NCBI GenBank assembly: GCA_003139735.1
Contig: PLGA01000238.1
Coordinates: 1,343-10,214 of the forward strand
Length of the DNA: 8,872 bases
Direction: 5' to 3'
From: Bryobacterales bacterium
GTDB taxonomy: Bacteria > Acidobacteriota > Terriglobia > Bryobacterales > Bryobacteraceae
Shown: positions 1 through 6,750 of the stretch, piece by piece
Numbering within the stretch: position 1 is the stretch's first letter
Layout of the letters: each line of letters starts with the position of its first letter
Notes under the pieces: model-generated
What the model was told of the DNA's origin: nothing
Seen by the model: the letters and a program-made list of their open reading frames with translations, nothing else
The model's database searches: none
Program-made: the position numbers and the translations under genes

Positions 1-726
1 CCGGCGCTGCGCCAGGCGCAGATGGGAATCGCGGTATCGACCGCGACCGATGTCGCCAAATCGGCCGCCGGCATCGTGCTGACCAAACCGGGACTCGGCG
101 GCATTGTCGCCTCGGTAAAAGAAGGCCGCGTGACGTTCCAGCGCATCCTGACCTACACGCTGAACTCAGTCACCAAGAAAATTGTGCAGGTTCTCTTCCT
201 CGCCGTGGGTCTGGTCATGACCGGACACGCGATCCTGACCCCCATGTTGATGGTCATTATCATGCTCACCGGCGACCTGCTCGGCATGTCCCTGGCGACC
301 GACAACGTGCGGCCGTCCCCGATGCCCAATGTGTGGCGTATCGGCCAATTAACCATCGCGGGCGTATTCATGGGCGTCTCAGAGCTGGTCTTCTGCGCCG
401 CCGTTTTGGCCGTCGCCAAGTTCCGCCTGGGCTTCGGCATCGAAACGCTAAGGACTGTGGCGTTCGCGGCGGTCGTGGTCGGCAATCAAGCAACCACCTA
501 TACCAATCGCGAACGCGGGCGCATGGGCTCCTGCCGCCCAAGCCGATGGCTCATCGGATCGTCCGCAGTCGATGTGACGATCGCCTCCACGCTGGCGATT
601 TCCGGAATCGCCATGAGTCCTCTGCCCGTGGCCGTTGTGGGAGGAATCTTCGGGGCCGCAGCGGCTTTTGCGGTCGTTCTGGACTTTGCCAAGGTCCCCG
701 TGCTCAGCCGGCTGAAGATCGCATAG
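1..726 (+). CDS. P-type cation (H+-type) ATPase, C-terminal part, cut at window edge
   Basis: The reading frame is open from base 1, so the ATG at 22 is internal and the gene begins upstream. The first residues read PALRQAQMGIAVSTATDVAK, the conserved P-type ATPase hinge just after the GDGVND motif, whose last Asp lies off the window. Several hydrophobic membrane segments follow (roughly codons 60-90, 120-140, 155-170, 190-210 and 215-235 of the visible part). The first pair is followed by TGDLLGMSLATDNVRPSPMPNVW, which resembles the M6 and loop region of plasma-membrane proton ATPases (D-x-V-x-P-S-P-x-P-x-x-W). Near the end NQATTYTNRERG and RPSRWL match the cytosolic loop of the same subfamily. 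Such enzymes use ATP to export protons from the cytoplasm. The phosphorylation and nucleotide-binding domains are not in the window, so ion specificity is inferred from the tail alone. It ends with TAG 30 bp before the stop of a convergent gene. Confidence 0.9.
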   Translation, partial: PALRQAQMGIAVSTATDVAKSAAGIVLTKPGLGGIVASVKEGRVTFQRILTYTLNSVTKKIVQVLFLAVGLVMTGHAILTPMLMVIIMLTGDLLGMSLATDNVRPSPMPNVWRIGQLTIAGVFMGVSELVFCAAVLAVAKFRLGFGIETLRTVAFAAVVVGNQATTYTNRERGRMGSCRPSRWLIGSSAVDVTIASTLAISGIAMSPLPVAVVGGIFGAAAAFAVVLDFAKVPVLSRLKIA

Positions 727-756
727 ACAACGAATAAGCGACCGGCCGAATCGCGG

Positions 757-2082
757 TCAATTGGACGAAGGCGGATCCGCCGCGGTAACCGCGGGATGCC
801 GCAGATCCTGGTCGGCGGACCGCAATTGATCGAGGTCTTTGAGTACCCTGGCCCAGTCTTTGCCGTTGGCCTTGGTGGAATTGGGACCGTTAAGATCTTG
901 GTAGAAAGCGAGAATGTCGCTTCGGAGCACTGGCGGCAGTTCCGGGTAATGGCCCTCTGTCTTGTTCAGCAACTCCGCGTACGCCGCATCCGCGAGCGTA
1001 TATTTTCCCGCCGCGGTGAACGCCCCGACGTCGAAGTTGACATTCGGCAGCGCAAGACGGCCGGCGCCCTGTGCCGCGAGGAGCTCGCGATAACGGTCGA
1101 TCGTCGCATTGAAGCTGGCCATGTACATCTTTTCCATCTCTGGCGTCAATCTCTTGAATGCCAGCGGTTTCCACGGGCCCACCTTGGGCACCAGGCGGAA
1201 TACGAACGCCAGGACTTTCGACCGGACCCCCGGCTGGGTGTACGTGGCGCCCCAGTTCTTTCTGTAGTCGGAGCGGGATAGATTGAAGAGGAACGTCTTG
1301 CGAGTGACGCTGGGAGCCTCTTGCACGATATCCTGCTTCTTGATCTGCCAGGCGACTCGCGTCATGGCCGGAAGAAGGGTCCCGACCGCGTGACGATAGG
1401 ATCCGATGGCGAGGTCGACATTCAGGAATACCTTTTCCAGCCGCAATCCATAGGTATCCTGAAACGCCCGGTCAAGCAAGAGCTTGGGGACTTCAAAGCC
1501 GATGAACTTTTTGTATGCGGCGGAGGCGTAGCGGCCTTTGGCTGCCTGAAAGACGTCGAAAGCGAACTCCGTCTTGGCGTGGGTAGCCGGATCGTCCGCA
1601 TAGGTCACCAGCTTCCCGAATTTCAGCCCAAGGTTGGGGTAAAACATTGGAACGACTAGGTTAACGGCCAAGGGATGGCCATTATTATCGGCGGCATAGT
1701 GCGACAACGCGCCCAGAGCGAAAGCGTACTCGTCAAGGTCTTGGGAGTCGGCGATCAGGTTGATCGCAAAATCGCCGCCGCGGACGTAATGCGTCAGATC
1801 GCTGAAGAACTTGCTGCCGAACGGGTAGTAGCCCAAATCCTGAATGATGCATCCTCCGTAGGCGAATGCGTGCGCTTGCAGCAATTCGTCCGCGGTGGCG
1901 GCCGGAAATCGCTGAAGCAATAATGGCTTGATTGCGCTATCCCAGGTGGAATCGATAATCGCTTCGTGGGTAAGGACTGAGTATGAGTAGGCCGAAGTGG
2001 CAGTGCATAGGAATAGCAGCCCAAGTGCGGATGACCACCGAAGTTTTCGGGGCCGGCGCACTGCCTCTCGCTGTAGTGTCAT
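757..2082 (-). CDS. Exported zinc-dependent phospholipase C-like protein
   Basis: A 441-aa protein. The N-terminus carries basic residues (RRPRKLRW), a hydrophobic stretch and TATSAYS, a good Sec signal peptide with likely cleavage near residue 30-33, so it acts outside the cytoplasm. The mature part starts YSVLTHEAI (His39), as in the zinc-dependent phospholipase C / S1-P1-nuclease-like fold, where metal ligands lie near the new N-terminus. Further candidate ligands follow in order: His71, Asp82, His98, the LSHYAADNNGHP motif (His128, Asp132, His136) and HAKTEF (His168, Glu172). The remaining half (about 180-441) is helical and not recognised in detail. The ATG at 2080-2082 has a strong GGAGG (complement of 2089-2093) six bases upstream, which fixes the start. 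It is transcribed divergently from the glycosyltransferase. Family assignment rests on the histidine pattern; phospholipid substrate is family inference, and a non-enzymatic or other metallohydrolase role is possible. Confidence 0.72.
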   Translation of the reverse strand: MTLQREAVRRPRKLRWSSALGLLFLCTATSAYSYSVLTHEAIIDSTWDSAIKPLLLQRFPAATADELLQAHAFAYGGCIIQDLGYYPFGSKFFSDLTHYVRGGDFAINLIADSQDLDEYAFALGALSHYAADNNGHPLAVNLVVPMFYPNLGLKFGKLVTYADDPATHAKTEFAFDVFQAAKGRYASAAYKKFIGFEVPKLLLDRAFQDTYGLRLEKVFLNVDLAIGSYRHAVGTLLPAMTRVAWQIKKQDIVQEAPSVTRKTFLFNLSRSDYRKNWGATYTQPGVRSKVLAFVFRLVPKVGPWKPLAFKRLTPEMEKMYMASFNATIDRYRELLAAQGAGRLALPNVNFDVGAFTAAGKYTLADAAYAELLNKTEGHYPELPPVLRSDILAFYQDLNGPNSTKANGKDWARVLKDLDQLRSADQDLRHPAVTAADPPSSN

Positions 2083-2134
2083 GGCGTGCCTCCAGGGCTC
2101 GGTGAGGGCACGTTGGGGGCCACATCCAGCCTAA

Positions 2135-2166
2135 AGCCCGCGGGCGGGCTCCAGCGCGCGGGCGGG
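2135..2166. repeat. GC-rich palindrome plus direct repeat in divergent intergenic region
   Basis: The gene-free stretch 2083-2316 between the phospholipase-like gene and the glycosyltransferase holds the 16-bp sequence AGCCCGCGGGCGGGCT (2135-2150), which has 7-bp inverted arms around GG. Overlapping it is a 10-bp direct repeat, CGCGGGCGGG, at 2139-2148 and 2157-2166, spaced 18 bp. The position between divergent genes would suit an operator, but GC-rich sequence makes such arms by chance. I could not identify convincing -35/-10 promoters in this stretch. Confidence 0.35.
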
Positions 2167-2316
2167 ATGGCTGGCGGCAAATTCCGCACTTCGAGATGCA
2201 GATGTTGCACCTCCGCTTCCCCGGGGACTCCCGCTCCGGCGACCGCTCTCTGACGTTCGCGGCTCCGCATTGGCCCTTCCGCGTCGCACATCCTTCCAAA
2301 TCATACAGGATTCGTT

Positions 2317-2373
2317 ATGGACCATCTCGTGCTGGGACCGGTGGAGAAAAGACAGGATGGGTCCAAGTTGTGA
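2317..2373 (+). CDS. Possible 18-aa leader ORF ahead of the glycosyltransferase
   Basis: An ATG at 2317 is preceded by AGGA (2307-2310) at six bases, a better ribosome binding site than that of the gene behind it. It encodes MDHLVLGPVEKRQDGSKL and ends in TGA at 2371-2373, which overlaps the GTG start of the glycosyltransferase at 2370-2372. The peptide has no recognisable motif and no run of one amino acid that would suggest classical attenuation. The arrangement would suit translational coupling. It may equally be chance. Confidence 0.3.
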   Translation: MDHLVLGPVEKRQDGSKL

Positions 2374-4667
2374 AAACTAAATCCAGCATTCGCAAAATCG
2401 CGTTTCTCGGCGACTACTTGCCGCGCAAGTGCGGCATCGCTACATTCACATCGGACCTGCTTGAAGCGGTGGCTGCGCGGCACCCCGAATGTCAGTGCTT
2501 CGCAACGCCAGTCAATGACATTGAGGGATATTACCGGTATCCGGAGGTGGTTCGCTTCGAAATCGAAGAGCAGGATTTGGATTCATACCGGCGCGCCGCG
2601 GACTTCCTGAACTCGAGCGACTCGGACGTTGTCTCGGTCCAGCACGAGTTTGGAATCTTCGGCGGGCCGGCCGGCAGCCACTTATTGACGTTGTTGCGTG
2701 AATTGACGGTTCCGGTGGTCACCACGCTTCACACGGTTCTCCTCACGCCCAACGCCGACCAGTTTCGCGTCATGCAGCAACTCATCGCGCATTCCGCCAG
2801 GTTGGTGGTGATGACGGAGCGGGGGCGAACCATTTTGCAGGAGGTCTATCGAGCGCCGGCGGCCAAGATCGACCTCATCCCGCATGGCATTCCCGACGTA
2901 CCGTTTGTGGCGCCGGATGTTTACAAGGACAAGTTCGGCGTGGGTGGAAAGAAGGTGTTGCTGACCTTCGGACTGCTGTCGCCGAACAAGGGGATTGAAC
3001 ATGTGCTCAACGCACTCCCCAGCATCGCGGCGGAGTTTCCCGAGGTCGTCTACATCGTGCTGGGCGCGACGCACCCCAACGAGTTGCGCACGCGAGGCGA
3101 ATCCTACCGTCTCGGCCTGGAGGCCATTGCCAGGAACAATGGAGTCGAAGACAATGTCATCTTCCACAATCGCTTTGTGGATTTGAATGAACTGACCGAG
3201 TTCATCGGGGCGGCGGATCTTTATGTTACTCCGTATCTGGGGGAAGCCCAAAGCACGTCGGGAACGCTAGCGTATGCGTTTGGCGCGGGCAAAGCGGTGA
3301 TCTCGACGCCGTATTGGCACGCCACCGAGTTGTTGCGGGACTGGCGCGGCGTGCTCGTGCCATTCGCGGACCCGAAAGCAATTGCGCACGAGGTGCGCGG
3401 GCTGCTGCGCGATGGAGCACGCCGCAGCGCCATGGGCGCGAACGCCTACAAGTTGGGCCGCAAGATGATATGGAGCAACACGGCGGGACTCTACTTCGAT
3501 TCTTTCGAGCTGGCAAGACGGCAGAAAGCGGCGGAGTCCCGCGAATCGGCGGCCGCTGCACAGTTCGGCCATCGGCCGCATGAATCGCCCGAGCTGAATT
3601 TGAATCACCTTTACCACATGACGGATTCGACGGGCATGTTCCAGCACGCAAACCTCACCGAGCCGAATCTAGCCGAAGGCTACTGCACGGACGACAACGC
3701 TCGAGCGCTGGTTCTTGCGAGTCTGGCCGGGCAGTTGGAGGAAGCTCCAAAGCGCATTCGGTCTCTTGCGACAACCTATGCCGCGTTTTTGGATTACGCC
3801 TTCAATCCAAAGACCGCGCGCTTCCACAATTTTCTTGGCGTCGACCGGCAATGGCTCGACATACAGGGATCCGAAGATTGCCATGGCCGCGCGATATGGG
3901 CTTTGGGCGCCGCGATGGAGCGCTCGCCGCATTGGAGCTCGCGGATCATGGCCAAGCGCCTCTTCGCGCAGGCCCTGCCGGCCGTGGTGGACTTTACCTC
4001 GCCGCGAGCTTGGGCATTCAGCCTTATTGGCATTCACGAATACCTGCGCCATTTGAAGGGCGATTGCCCGGCAAGCGATGTCCGCGAAGACCTCACTGAG
4101 AAGCTGGTGACGATCTTCGACAAAGTCGCCGAGCCTGGCTGGGTCTGGTTTGAAGAGGGGCTGACGTACGACAACGCGAAGCTGCCTCACGCCTTAATTG
4201 TGAGCGGACGCGCCACTGGACAAAGCGCCGTGTTCGAGCGAGGCATGCGAGCGTTGCGCTGGCTTGTCGGCGTACAGACCTCGCGGCAGGGCCGGCTGCG
4301 GCCGATTGGCAGCAACGGCTTCTATCGGCGCAACGGCCCGCGCGCCGACTTCGACCAACAGCCCATCGAGGCGCAGAGCACGGTCTCGGCTTGCCTGGCG
4401 GCGTTCCAGGCCACATCCGACCTGTGGTGGTACGACCAGGCTCAACGAGCCTTCGATTGGTTCCTCGGTTGGAACGACCTGAGCCAGGAACTCTACTGCC
4501 CCCAGACCGGCGGTTGCTCCGATGGGCTGCATATAGACCGCAGCAACGAAAACCAAGGCGCGGAATCCACCCTGGCATTTCTCCTGTCGCTCGCGGAACT
4601 GAAGCTGGTCCAAAGCGCGGCGCCCGGCATACGAAGAGACCGTCTGACAGCCTCGATCACCCAATGA
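2370..4667 (+). CDS. GT4-like glycosyltransferase fused to a C-terminal (alpha/alpha)-barrel-like domain
   Basis: A 765-aa two-domain protein. Residues 1-400 are a GT-B glycosyltransferase: the N-terminal KIAFLGDYLPRKCGIATF (9-26) with its glycine-containing acceptor-side loop, QHEFGIFGG around His92, TLHT around His121, PHGIP (His172), then the donor domain with LLTFGLLSPNKGIEHV (about 197-212), GEAQSTSGTLAYAFGAGKAV (from about 291) and a typical RGVLVPFADPKAIA end. Residues about 405-765 form a second domain, starting LNLNHLYHMTDSTGMFQHA, with conserved-looking acidic clusters EGYCTDDNARA (436-446), SEDCHGRAIWALG (Glu502, Asp503), WFEEGLTYDNAKLPH (Glu595, Glu596, Asp601) and ENQGAESTLAF (from 727). 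These resemble (alpha/alpha)6 barrels of glycosidases and epimerases. I chose the GTG at 2370 because similarity starts right after it and AGGA (2354-2357) lies upstream; the open frame back to an ATG at 2196 encodes Arg/Ser-rich, unrelated sequence. It overlaps the GH130 gene by four bases. Sugar donor unknown; a mannosyl donor is suggested only by the partner. Confidence 0.88.
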   Translation: MKTKSSIRKIAFLGDYLPRKCGIATFTSDLLEAVAARHPECQCFATPVNDIEGYYRYPEVVRFEIEEQDLDSYRRAADFLNSSDSDVVSVQHEFGIFGGPAGSHLLTLLRELTVPVVTTLHTVLLTPNADQFRVMQQLIAHSARLVVMTERGRTILQEVYRAPAAKIDLIPHGIPDVPFVAPDVYKDKFGVGGKKVLLTFGLLSPNKGIEHVLNALPSIAAEFPEVVYIVLGATHPNELRTRGESYRLGLEAIARNNGVEDNVIFHNRFVDLNELTEFIGAADLYVTPYLGEAQSTSGTLAYAFGAGKAVISTPYWHATELLRDWRGVLVPFADPKAIAHEVRGLLRDGARRSAMGANAYKLGRKMIWSNTAGLYFDSFELARRQKAAESRESAAAAQFGHRPHESPELNLNHLYHMTDSTGMFQHANLTEPNLAEGYCTDDNARALVLASLAGQLEEAPKRIRSLATTYAAFLDYAFNPKTARFHNFLGVDRQWLDIQGSEDCHGRAIWALGAAMERSPHWSSRIMAKRLFAQALPAVVDFTSPRAWAFSLIGIHEYLRHLKGDCPASDVREDLTEKLVTIFDKVAEPGWVWFEEGLTYDNAKLPHALIVSGRATGQSAVFERGMRALRWLVGVQTSRQGRLRPIGSNGFYRRNGPRADFDQQPIEAQSTVSACLAAFQATSDLWWYDQAQRAFDWFLGWNDLSQELYCPQTGGCSDGLHIDRSNENQGAESTLAFLLSLAELKLVQSAAPGIRRDRLTASITQ

Positions 4668-6121
4668 AACAAATCGACGTGAAACGCAGCACCGTGACGC
4701 TGGATCCGGACCGCACGCACGTGCTCGCCCGGCCATTCAGCGTGATGAGCGACCAGCGCTCCGTCAAGATCACCGCCCGGGTGATGGCTCTTGCCGAAAA
4801 CGAAGTCCATACCCTATTGGAAAAGGTTCGTCTCGAATTTGGCGATCGCCAACCGCGGATCGACGACTTCCTGCGCCGGCGGTATGACGAGGTCAGCCCC
4901 TATCTGCTCAACGGCCAAAAACTGTCGGACGAACGACAGTTGTTGCTGGGCGGGTACTTCACTCACGAGTATTCGCTCGAAGCAGCGGCCCTGTTCAACC
5001 CCTCGATGGTCCCGCACCCGGATCAGTCGGGCGTGGCGCCGGGCTCGTTGCGCTTTATCCTGAGCCTCCGCGCCACGGCCGAGGGACACGTGTCTTCCAT
5101 CGCCTTTCGCAGCGGACTATTAGACGGCGGCAGCAACGTCACCATGGACGTGCCGTCCCGCTACAGCCTGGAGCCGATGCAAGTGCCCAACGCGACGTTC
5201 GAAAAGCCTCTCTTCGAACGGAAGCTTCAGGAACTCCGCCTCATGGGCGATTTCAACCAGGCCGTTCTCAATGGGCTGGCGGATGGGTTCACGATGGCGG
5301 AACTGAGCGCCAGCGTCGTGCACGTTACAGCGCAGCTTCCCGCGCCCGACCGGGAAACCAGCAAGGCAACGGCGAGAGAGACGTTGATGCTCGCCCGCTC
5401 TAACTACGAGGTTCAGTTCGCGCCGGAATCGAAACTGTCCGAAAGAGTCTTGTTTCCAGTCACTCCTTCGCAGAGCAACGGGATCGAAGACGCTCGCTTC
5501 GTTCTCTTCCATAAGGAAGACGGAACGCGCGTCTATTATGCGACTTACACCGCATACGACGGCAGGATGATTCTGCCCCAGTTTCTCAGGACGCTCGACT
5601 TTCTTCGCTTCAAATTCATCACGTTGAATGGGCCGGCCGTCGAGAACAAAGGCATGGCCCTTTTCCCGCGCAAAATCAATGGTCTCTATGCGATGCTTGG
5701 CCGGCAGGACGCCGAAAACATCTACGTGATGTTTTCCGATCATCTGCATTTCTGGGATAGCATGCAGCTCATTCTGGAGCCCCGGTTCCCTTGGGAATTC
5801 ATCCAGTTAGGCAACTGCGGCTCGCCGATCGAAACCGAAGCCGGCTGGCTGGTCATCAGCCACGGCGTGGGGCCGATGCGCAAGTACTGCATCGGCGCCT
5901 TCCTGCTCGATCTTAACGACCCGACCAAGGTAATCGGCCGCCTGCCGGAGCCGTTGATCAAACCTAATGCGAAAGAGCGCGATGGATACGTACCTAATGT
6001 GGTCTACTCGTGCGGCAGCCTGGTACACAACGGACGGCTCGTAATTCCTTACGGAATATCCGACTATGCCACGACGTTCGCCACGCTCCCGCTCGAACAA
6101 GTCCTGGCTGCAATGGAGTAG
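4664..6121 (+). CDS. GH130-family glycosidase/phosphorylase-like protein
   Basis: A 485-aa protein starting at the ATG inside ATGA (4664-4667), so it is probably translated by coupling to the glycosyltransferase; no clear Shine-Dalgarno precedes it. An upstream extension of the frame would lie wholly inside the previous gene and is rejected. Residues 1-100 are a helical N-terminal region. HEYSLEAAALFNPSMVPHPD (101-120) and SLRATAEGHVSSIAFRSG (134-151) are typical of the long GH130-like clade. The five-bladed propeller part shows NGIEDARFVLF (272-282), an E-D-x-R element of this family, then KGMALFPRKINGLYAMLGR (329-347), DHLHFWD (359-365), GSPIETEAGWLVISHGVG (386-403) and YGISD (463-467). GH130 enzymes phosphorolyse or hydrolyse beta-mannosides, phosphorolysis giving mannose 1-phosphate. 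No signal peptide is seen, so it should be cytoplasmic. Whether it is a phosphorylase, a hydrolase or a transferase-like enzyme cannot be decided here. Confidence 0.87.
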   Translation: MKQIDVKRSTVTLDPDRTHVLARPFSVMSDQRSVKITARVMALAENEVHTLLEKVRLEFGDRQPRIDDFLRRRYDEVSPYLLNGQKLSDERQLLLGGYFTHEYSLEAAALFNPSMVPHPDQSGVAPGSLRFILSLRATAEGHVSSIAFRSGLLDGGSNVTMDVPSRYSLEPMQVPNATFEKPLFERKLQELRLMGDFNQAVLNGLADGFTMAELSASVVHVTAQLPAPDRETSKATARETLMLARSNYEVQFAPESKLSERVLFPVTPSQSNGIEDARFVLFHKEDGTRVYYATYTAYDGRMILPQFLRTLDFLRFKFITLNGPAVENKGMALFPRKINGLYAMLGRQDAENIYVMFSDHLHFWDSMQLILEPRFPWEFIQLGNCGSPIETEAGWLVISHGVGPMRKYCIGAFLLDLNDPTKVIGRLPEPLIKPNAKERDGYVPNVVYSCGSLVHNGRLVIPYGISDYATTFATLPLEQVLAAME

Positions 6122-6203
6122 GTACAGCGAGAAGATGGGCCGCCGCGCTCAACTGGCGATCGAAGTGCGGTGATTCTTACCGGGTGGCGAATAGGAGATC
6201 GAT

Positions 6204-6338
6204 ATGTGGGTCTTGTGGTGGCTGGGAGCGCTGGTTGGGACGAGCCTGCTCTTGTCGCTTATCGACCGGCCTCCAGCCTGGAGCACGGCGCGGACAGCGG
6301 AGGATCTGAGGCCCATCAAGGCGCCGGCGCCGTTGTAA
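6204..6338 (+). CDS. Small single-pass membrane protein (44 aa)
   Basis: The ATG at 6204 has AGGAG (6193-6197) six bases upstream, an ideal ribosome binding site. The product starts MWVLWWLGALVGTSLLLSLI, one hydrophobic helix of about 20 residues, followed by a polar, proline-containing tail (DRPPAWSTARTAEDLRPIKAPAPL). It ends in TAA at 6336-6338. I do not recognise a family. It lies 82 bp downstream of the GH130 gene on the same strand and may belong to its transcript. The good ribosome site together with a clean membrane segment is what supports it; the length is short enough for chance. A 60-aa overlapping frame (6170-6352) has no comparable start signal and is less likely. Confidence 0.45.
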   Translation: MWVLWWLGALVGTSLLLSLIDRPPAWSTARTAEDLRPIKAPAPL

Positions 6339-6369
6339 TCGGGACTTACTAATCCGATTCGGGAACAAA

Positions 6370-6573
6370 ATGAACCTCCAGGTCTCACAGGAGCGCCGCC
6401 TGCGGAGCTTCATGCTGCGCCTCTTACCCGCGAAATGCTGTCGCGGTTACGCCGGCAGAACGTGCGAAGTCGTCACGCAATACATGATTAGGCTCCGGAA
6501 GCAAGGTTATGTGCGCTATTCGCGGAACCGCATCCTCCTCAATCCCGACACTTTGAAGCCGTCGATCGGTTAG
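6370..6573 (+). pseudogene. Frame-shifted remnant of a Crp/Fnr-type helix-turn-helix
   Basis: The frame starting at ATG 6370 ends with AGRTCEVVTQYMIRLRKQG, then YVRYSRNRILLNPDTLK. This aligns without gaps to the Crp-family DNA-binding helices (compare the usual G-T-T-R-E-T-V-S-R-L-L-S-R-L-R-R-Q-G-L-I) and the following wing. The preceding helix that should read L-T-R-E-x-L-A-x-L is present, but in another frame: codons from 6420 to 6449 read PLTREMLSRL. One extra base at about 6450 separates the two pieces; removing it restores a continuous LTREMLSRLAGRTCEVV. The upstream frame has no ATG, GTG or TTG start between the TAA at 6336 and the motif except an ATG inside it, and no cyclic-nucleotide-binding domain is visible upstream. 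I therefore read it as a decayed regulator fragment. The stretch MNLQVSQERRLRSFMLRLL in the ATG frame may be fortuitous or part of the linker helix. Confidence 0.6.
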
Positions 6574-6653
6574 ATTGACGAGACATGCACGGCGCGGCGG
6601 CGGCGCGCGACCGGGTTGGCCGAAGGTGGCGCCAGACGTGCACGAACAGAAAA

Positions 6654-6670
6654 GCCGCAGTACGTGCGGC
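6654..6670. repeat. Inverted repeat upstream of the OmpA-family gene
   Basis: GCCGCA (6654-6659) and TGCGGC (6665-6670) form 6-bp arms around GTACG, 80 bp before the OmpA-family start. It could be an operator or a small mRNA hairpin. No promoter boxes could be assigned confidently around it; the 6574-6750 stretch otherwise holds nothing I can name. Confidence 0.3.
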
Positions 6671-6750
6671 GCACAGATCGCCGGGAGTTCTTCCGAAGGA
6701 GTGCTTGTGGCGAGAAGGAAGCTTTGTAACAAGAGAACAACAAGGACAAA

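Noticed and set aside
740..758. Small inverted repeat GACCG...CGGTC between the ATPase and phospholipase-like genes
   Set aside because: A 5-bp stem with a 9-base loop and no T-tract; too weak to call a terminator.
2196..2369. Upstream extension of the glycosyltransferase frame to an ATG at 2196
   Set aside because: The 58 extra residues are Arg/Ser/Pro-rich, resemble no transferase N-terminus, have no good ribosome site, and overlap the leader ORF and the intergenic repeats.
2668..3251. Antisense open frames within the glycosyltransferase
   Set aside because: Shadows of the coding strand in GC-rich DNA; no recognisable motifs.
4391..4663. Upstream extension of the GH130 frame
   Set aside because: It lies wholly inside the well-supported C-terminal domain of the glycosyltransferase in another frame and encodes Arg-rich sequence; similarity begins at the ATG at 4664.
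6134..6172. 12-codon ATG frame just after the GH130 gene
   Set aside because: Too short, with no clear ribosome site or feature.
6170..6352. 60-codon frame overlapping the small membrane protein
   Set aside because: No ribosome site and no motif; the overlapping 44-aa frame has much better start signals.
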